Below are positions 59,696 through 64,000 of a stretch of 64,000 bases of DNA, piece after piece. This stretch comes from Jiella avicenniae. Lineage in GTDB: Bacteria; Pseudomonadota; Alphaproteobacteria; Rhizobiales; Rhizobiaceae. The stretch is from positions 50,782 to 114,781 of the forward strand of contig NZ_JAJUWU010000024.1 of assembly GCF_021390325.1 (NCBI RefSeq), given 5' to 3'. Within the stretch, counting starts at the first letter, position 1. Each line of letters begins with the position of its first letter. The position numbers and the translations under genes are program-made. Below the pieces are notes generated by a model. It worked only from the letters and a program-made list of their open reading frames with translations. It ran no database searches and was not told where the DNA came from.

Positions 59696-60837
59696 CACCG
59701 CGCCTCCCCGACGTTTGCGCCCGCCGGCTCCTCGGTGCGGAATCGCACCCGCTGGTAGGCGGCGCCGATGCCCGGCCGGAACATGTTTTCCAGCGCTCCG
59801 GCGAAGAGGATGACGAGGCCCTGGATGATGACGATCATGTCTCTGGAGATCGCCGGCATGTCGAAGGCGAGCTCCGCCCCGCCCTGATAGAGCATGCCGA
59901 AGAGAATGGCGGCGGGGACGATGCCGGCGGGATGGCCGCGGCCCATCAGGGCGACGGCGATGCCGACGAAGCCGGCGCCTTGCGGAAAGTCGATGGCGAG
60001 ACGGTACTGGTCGCCCATCACGGCGTTGAGCGCCATCATTCCGGCGAGGCCGCCGGAGATCATCATGGTGACGACGATCACCCGCGTCTCGGACATGCCG
60101 GCATAGCGGGCGGCGCGGGGCGAAAAGCCGAGCGTGCGGATCTCGTAGCCGAGCCGCGTGCGCCAGATCAGCACATAGACGAGAACGGCGGCGAGAAGCG
60201 CGACGAAGACCGAGACGTTGAGCGGCGCGCCGCCGAGATTGAAGCCGAAGAGTTCGAACAGGCCCCTCAGCTTCGGCAGCTGGCCGCCGGCGTCGAAGGT
60301 GCGGGTCTCGGGCGCCATCGAGCCGACGGGCTTCAACACGCCGACGAGGAGATAGACCATCAGCGCGGCGGCGATGAAGTTGAACATGATCGTGGTGATG
60401 ACGACGTGGCTGCCGCGCTTCGCCTGGAGATAGGCGGGGATGAAGGCCCAGAGCGCCCCGCAGGCGAAGGAGAGGGCGATCGCCAGCGGCAGGTTCAGCC
60501 ACCAGGGCAGCACGGCGCCGAGCGACAGCGCCACCGCCGCGACGCCGAGCCCGCCGACATAGGCCTGGCCCTCGCCGCCGATGTTGAACAGCCCGCCATG
60601 GAAGGCGACGGCGACGGCAAGCCCGGTGAAGACGAAGTTGGTCGCGTAATAGAGGGTGAAGCCGAAGCCTTCCGCGTATCCGAACGCGCCGCGCAGCATC
60701 AGCGCCGCGGCCTGAAGCGGGCTCTCGCCGACGGCGACGACGACGAGCCCGGCGACGAGGAAGGCGACGACGAGATTGATCAGGGGGATCAGGCCGTAAT
60801 CGATCCAGGCCGGGAGTTTGGCGTAGGGACGGCTCAT
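59695..60837 (-). CDS. Nucleoside ABC transporter permease 1
   Basis: 380 residues, longer partner permease. FTGLAVAVAFHGGLFNIGGEGQ and YEIRTLGFSPRAARYAGMS are the matching blocks. About 10 membrane spans. It is separated from the ATPase and VOC genes by about 390 bp that carry a large inverted repeat. Confidence 0.94.
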   Translation of the reverse strand: MSRPYAKLPAWIDYGLIPLINLVVAFLVAGLVVVAVGESPLQAAALMLRGAFGYAEGFGFTLYYATNFVFTGLAVAVAFHGGLFNIGGEGQAYVGGLGVAAVALSLGAVLPWWLNLPLAIALSFACGALWAFIPAYLQAKRGSHVVITTIMFNFIAAALMVYLLVGVLKPVGSMAPETRTFDAGGQLPKLRGLFELFGFNLGGAPLNVSVFVALLAAVLVYVLIWRTRLGYEIRTLGFSPRAARYAGMSETRVIVVTMMISGGLAGMMALNAVMGDQYRLAIDFPQGAGFVGIAVALMGRGHPAGIVPAAILFGMLYQGGAELAFDMPAISRDMIVIIQGLVILFAGALENMFRPGIGAAYQRVRFRTEEPAGANVGEAR

Positions 60838-61228
60838 CGACGCGACATTCTGCGTTGGAGGGCGGGATGAGCCGCGTGGAAGGAGGATCGACGAAGCGAG
60901 GGAGCACGCGGATGGTGGCGCTTGAGTCCAGGCGCGAACACCGAAGCGGCGTCATCCTCGGGCTTGTCCCGAGGATCTACTGCCGCCCGTCGAGACGGCT
61001 GGTCGTGGGCGAAAAGCATCCGTTCAAAGCTTCTGGTGCGGAAGTCACAGTAGATCCTCGGGACAAGCCCGAGGATGACGAAGCTGCGTCCTTCGGATCC
61101 CGTTCGGCAGCATCGAGAGGGAGATTTCGCTCTCGGACTTATCTCTCGAGAGCAAACGACGATGAGGTCGCCCCGCCTTTGCGCTGGCTCGGTCATCCCG
61201 ATCTGCCACTTTCCATTAGCCGAGACGA
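60838..61228. other. 390-bp gap inside nucleoside transport operon
   Basis: No supported gene. It carries the 33-bp perfect inverted repeat at 60950-61080. ORFs crossing it are artefacts. Confidence 0.5.
60950..61080. repeat. 33-bp perfect inverted repeat flanking a 65-bp loop
   Basis: The left arm (60950-60982) begins CGTCATCCTCGGGCTTGTCC and the right arm (61048-61080) is its exact reverse complement. Each arm also contains its own small palindrome (CCTCGGG / CCCGAGG). Sequences of this type, with the words CCTCGGG and GACAAGCCC, are common dispersed repeats in alphaproteobacterial genomes. In RNA it forms a very stable hairpin between the VOC and permease genes. Confidence 0.9.
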
Positions 61229-61654
61229 TCATGTCAGATCGACCCGGCCGTCGTCGTCCATCCGCCAGAAGGGATTGTGCGCGACCTCCCAGAGATGGCC
61301 GTCGGGATCGCGGAAATTGCCGGAATGGCCGCCCCAGAAGGCCTTTTTCGGCGGCTTGACCGGGCTGGCGCCGGCTTCGACCGCGCGGGCGTAGAAGGCG
61401 TCGACGGCTTCGGGGCTGTCGAAATTCACCGCCAGCGCCATCGAGCCGGAGCCGGCCGGCAGGTCGCCTTCGCCGCCGTCGGCGACCATCTCGGCGCGGT
61501 CCCACAGCGACAGGACGATGGCCTCGCCGATCATGAAGGCGGTCGTCTGGACGCTGTCGGCGGACTTCTTCCAGCCGAGCGCCGCGTAGAAGGCGGTCGC
61601 CCGGGCGACGTCGGCGACGCCGAGCGTGACGAGGGTGATCCGGGCGGGGTTCAT
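61229..61654 (-). CDS. VOC family (glyoxalase-like) protein
   Basis: 141 residues of two beta-alpha-beta-beta-beta units. ITLVTLGVADVARATAFYAALGW is the N-terminal unit; FWGGHSGNFRDPDGHLWEVAHN the C-terminal metal-end motif with a Glu ligand. Substrate unknown. It overlaps the ATPase stop by 4 nt, so it is translated with the transporter although it has no known link to nucleosides. Confidence 0.88.
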   Translation of the reverse strand: MNPARITLVTLGVADVARATAFYAALGWKKSADSVQTTAFMIGEAIVLSLWDRAEMVADGGEGDLPAGSGSMALAVNFDSPEAVDAFYARAVEAGASPVKPPKKAFWGGHSGNFRDPDGHLWEVAHNPFWRMDDDGRVDLT

Positions 61655-63183
61655 TCGGCGGCTTCCTTCTCGTCGACGCCGGCCATCAGGAGGCCGAGTT
61701 CGGCCTCGCTCGCCTCCGGCCCGCGCTCGCCGACGATCCGGCCGGCGAACATCACCAGGATGCGGTCAGAGAGGGCACGGATCTCGTCGAGTTCGACCGA
61801 GACGAGCAGGATTGCCTTGCCGGCGTCGCGCATTTCGACGATGCGCTTGTGGATGAATTCGATCGCGCCGACGTCGACGCCCCGGGTGGGCTGGCCGATG
61901 AGCAAGACGTCGGGATCGCGCTCCATCTCCCTTGCCAGCACGATCTTCTGCTGGTTGCCGCCGGAGAAGTTGGCGGTCTTCAGCCGGCAGTCGGCCGGGC
62001 GGATGTCGTAGGCCTCGATCTTCTCGCGCGCGTCGCGGCGCATCGCATCGAGGTCGAGCAGCGGACCCTTGCGAAAGCGCGGGTCGTCCTGATAGCCGAG
62101 AATGGCGTTCTCGTTCTCCTCGAAGGGCAGGACGAGGCCCATGTGATGGCGGTCTTCGGGAACGTGGGCGCAGCCGATGCGGCGGATCTCGGCCGGGTCG
62201 GACTCCCTGGCCGGGTCGATCTCGCGGCCGTTGAGGACGATGAGACCGGCCTTCGCTCGGCGGATGCCGGCGAGCGCCTCCAGAAGTTCGCTCTGGCCGT
62301 TGCCGGCGACCCCGGCGATGCCGACGATCTCGCCGGCCCTGACGGAGAACGACACGTCGTCCACCATGGTGACGCCGCGCGAATCCTTCACCGTGAGGTT
62401 CCTCGCGGTCAGAAGGGGATCGCCGGGCCGCGCCGGCTGCTTGTCGACGGTGAGGAGGACGCGGCGGCCGACCATCAGCTCGGCGAGTTCGGCGACCGAG
62501 GTGTCGGCGGTCTTCTTCGTCGCCACCATCTCGCCCCGGCGCATCACCGAGACGGTGTCGGTGATCGCCATGATCTCGCGCAGCTTGTGGGTGATCAGGA
62601 TGATCGTCTTGCCCTCGGCTCTCAGCTGCTTCAGCACGTCGAAGAGGTGATCGGCCTCGGACGGGGTGAGGACGCCGGTCGGCTCGTCGAGGATCAGGAT
62701 GTCGGCGCCGCGATAGAGGCTCTTCAGGATCTCGACCCGCTGCTGCAGGCCGACGGGCAGATCCTCGACGACGGCGTCGGGATCGACCTCGAGCCCGTGG
62801 TCCTCCTCCAGCCGGCGCAACTCGGCCCGCACCCTGGCGATGCCGGAGGACAGCAGCGGCGAGCGCTCGGCGCCCAGCATGACGTTCTCGACCACGGTCA
62901 GGTTGTGGACCAGCATGAAATGCTGGTGGACCATGCCGATGCCGGCGGCGATCGCGGCGTTCGGGTCGGCGATCTCGACGGTTTTGCCGCCGACGCGGAT
63001 CTCGCCGGCGTCGGCCTGGTAGAAGCCGTAGATGATCGACATCAGGGTCGATTTGCCGGCGCCGTTCTCGCCGACGATGCCGTGAATGCTGCCGCGCTCC
63101 ACCGTGAGGTCGATGGATCGGTTGGCCCTGACGGCCCCGAAGCTCTTGTCGATGCCGATCAGTTCGATCGCCGGTTCGGCCAT
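61651..63183 (-). CDS. Nucleoside ABC transporter ATPase (two NBDs)
   Basis: 510 residues, RbsA/NupA-like double nucleotide-binding protein. Domain 1 Walker A GENGAGKST at residues 38-46; domain 2 has a relaxed P-loop GVAGNGQSE and the signature FSGGNQQK. First gene of the operon as seen here. The BMP-family binding protein normally encoded upstream is absent: the next gene is a divergent thioesterase. Confidence 0.95.
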   Translation of the reverse strand: MAEPAIELIGIDKSFGAVRANRSIDLTVERGSIHGIVGENGAGKSTLMSIIYGFYQADAGEIRVGGKTVEIADPNAAIAAGIGMVHQHFMLVHNLTVVENVMLGAERSPLLSSGIARVRAELRRLEEDHGLEVDPDAVVEDLPVGLQQRVEILKSLYRGADILILDEPTGVLTPSEADHLFDVLKQLRAEGKTIILITHKLREIMAITDTVSVMRRGEMVATKKTADTSVAELAELMVGRRVLLTVDKQPARPGDPLLTARNLTVKDSRGVTMVDDVSFSVRAGEIVGIAGVAGNGQSELLEALAGIRRAKAGLIVLNGREIDPARESDPAEIRRIGCAHVPEDRHHMGLVLPFEENENAILGYQDDPRFRKGPLLDLDAMRRDAREKIEAYDIRPADCRLKTANFSGGNQQKIVLAREMERDPDVLLIGQPTRGVDVGAIEFIHKRIVEMRDAGKAILLVSVELDEIRALSDRILVMFAGRIVGERGPEASEAELGLLMAGVDEKEAAE

Positions 63184-63277
63184 GTGGTATCAGGACTTCC
63201 GCGGTTGTTTCGCAAAGAGTAATCAGCCAATCCTGCAAACGCCATAGGCAATTCGGTGGGGAGGCGGAGGAGGCGGG

Positions 63278-63739
63278 ATGAGCGACGGCGAGAAAGGGGA
63301 ACGGGCGCCGCGCGCCGAGCCCCGGCGGCGGAGCGATTTTCCGCTGCTGCGGACGCTGACGACGCGCTGGTCCGACAACGACCTCTACGGCCACATGAAC
63401 AACGTCGTGCACTATTCGCTGTTCGACACGGCGGTGAACGGCTGGCTGATCGAGAAGGGCCTGCTCGATCTTCAGGGAGGCGAAGAAATCGGACTCGTGG
63501 TGGAGACCGGTTGCCGTTACCATGGCGAACTGGCCTTTCCCGATCCTGTCACGGCGGGAATCGGCATCGGCCGGCTGGGGCGCTCCTCGGTGCGCTACGA
63601 GATCGCCCTGTTTCGCGGCGAGGATGAGATGGCGGCGGCGGAAGGCTTCTTCGTCCACGTCAACGTGGACCGGAAGACCCGGCGGCCCGTCGCGATCGGG
63701 CCGGCCAGGCGCCGGACATACGAGGAGATACTGCTATGA
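63278..63739 (+). CDS. Acyl-CoA thioesterase, 4HBT hotdog family
   Basis: 153 residues. The 4-hydroxybenzoyl-CoA thioesterase-type active site is in RWSDNDLYGHMNNVVHY (catalytic Asp and the HMNN helix start). SD GGAGGAGGCGGG directly precedes the ATG. It overlaps slyX by 4 nt. Confidence 0.92.
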   Translation: MSDGEKGERAPRAEPRRRSDFPLLRTLTTRWSDNDLYGHMNNVVHYSLFDTAVNGWLIEKGLLDLQGGEEIGLVVETGCRYHGELAFPDPVTAGIGIGRLGRSSVRYEIALFRGEDEMAAAEGFFVHVNVDRKTRRPVAIGPARRRTYEEILL

Positions 63740-63930
63740 GCGAGCCGAACGAGGGGGCGGGTCCGCGGATCGAGGATCTCGAGGTGATGGTCGCGCATCA
63801 GGCGCGCACGATCGACGAGCTGTCCGAAGAGCTGACAAGGGCCGTGCGGATGATCGAGCGGCTGCAGCATCTGATACCAATTCCCGCATTGACTGACTCG
63901 TATGGGATTCCCGACCCGTCCGGGATATGA
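63736..63930 (+). pseudogene. slyX: SlyX, C-terminus replaced by IS sequence
   Basis: The first ~47 residues are a SlyX coiled coil (IEDLEVMVAHQARTIDELSEEL, then MIERLQHL). SlyX proteins normally continue through the helix to a Pro-rich PPHW or PPHY end. Here the frame departs after QHL into IPIPALTDSYGIPDPSGI and stops, matching entry into an insertion sequence at TA 63875-63876. Function is probably lost or altered. Confidence 0.7.
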
Positions 63931-63936
63931 TTCAAG

Positions 63937-63962
63937 ATGGCGAACAGGAGTTTGTTCGCCAT
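63937..63962 (+). promoter_or_regulatory. Hairpin enclosing the transposase ribosome site
   Basis: ATGGCGAACA and TGTTCGCCAT are perfect 10-bp arms. The SD GGAG (63947-63950) is in the 6-nt loop and the first two bases of the start codon (63961-63962) are in the stem. Confidence 0.7.
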
Positions 63963-64000
63963 GGCCCCGCCCATTCCGCTTCGCTCAGACTATGAAGCTC
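63961..64000 (+). CDS. IS630 family transposase, N-terminal fragment at the window edge
   Basis: Only 13 codons are visible (MAPPIPLRSDYEA). They match the start of a common DDE-type IS630 transposase with an N-terminal HTH. The start codon is partly inside a 10-bp hairpin. Confidence 0.6.
   Translation, partial: MAPPIPLRSDYEA

Larger units (their letters stand above)
63875..64000 (+). mobile_element. Left end of an IS630-like insertion sequence (continues past the window)
   Basis: From the TA at 63875-63876 the sequence no longer fits slyX. The element carries an ORF starting MAPPIPLRSDYEA at 63961, the opening of a common IS630-family transposase type. IS630/Tc1-mariner elements insert at TA and duplicate it. 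The right end and second TA lie beyond the window. Confidence 0.7.

Overview
The window looks like chromosomal DNA of an alphaproteobacterium of the order Hyphomicrobiales (Rhizobiales), possibly an Aurantimonadaceae-like lineage. The evidence is strong G/C preference at third codon positions, frequent TTG and GTG starts with good Shine-Dalgarno (SD) sites, the mdh-sucC-sucD-sucA-sucB-SDR-lpdA order, hisF-hisE-coaA, convergent dnaQ/secB followed by fxsA and a Tim44-like gene, and holA-lptE-leuS at the left edge. In this order parA-parB normally lie beside holA, and three parS-like sites in the first 12 kb fit an origin-proximal position. The genus assignment is inference. I see no rRNA, tRNA or CRISPR array.

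Layout. 0-4 kb: holA (cut by the window edge), lptE and leuS on the minus strand. 4-10 kb: yggS, a TonB-dependent siderophore receptor, an AraC regulator with a TGA-N9-TCA iron-box palindrome, and an AI-2E-type permease. 10-17.5 kb: a DUF1761 membrane protein, acs, an MBL-fold hydrolase, a compact small-protein unit (promoter, 16S-complementary SD, 25-codon ORF, terminator), a PRC-barrel secreted protein and an AlkB-like dioxygenase. 17.5-23.4 kb: coaA, hisE and hisF, then an accessory patch (a DUF3800 protein and two tandem Uma2 genes), then dnaQ and secB. 23.6-28.6 kb: a DM9-repeat protein, fxsA, a Tim44-like protein, mltA, Smr and a small XRE regulator.

29-43 kb is the TCA cycle cluster. 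It is interrupted twice by accessory genes: a secreted protein, an STM3941-like protein and a VapBC-type pair between sucC and sucD; and small membrane and pentapeptide-repeat ORFs between sucB and the SDR gene. A decayed epimerase pseudogene follows lpdA. 43.6-48.7 kb is an RND efflux pair with a divergent TetR repressor and a perfect palindromic operator. 48.8-54 kb holds a BLUF photoreceptor, DUF1850 with a fused TRAP permease, a double-domain UspA protein and a MerR regulator. 54-63 kb is nucleoside catabolism: nucleoside hydrolase, and a minus-strand operon of an ABC transporter (ATPase and two permeases, no binding protein in view) with cdd, punA, deoC and deoA. The right edge has a thioesterase and a slyX gene broken by an IS630-like element that runs off the window.

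The most unusual items are the small-protein unit at 14.59-14.82 kb, the parS-like cluster, a three-copy ~195-bp palindromic element, a 33-bp perfect inverted repeat inside the nucleoside operon, and the insertions that split the TCA operon.
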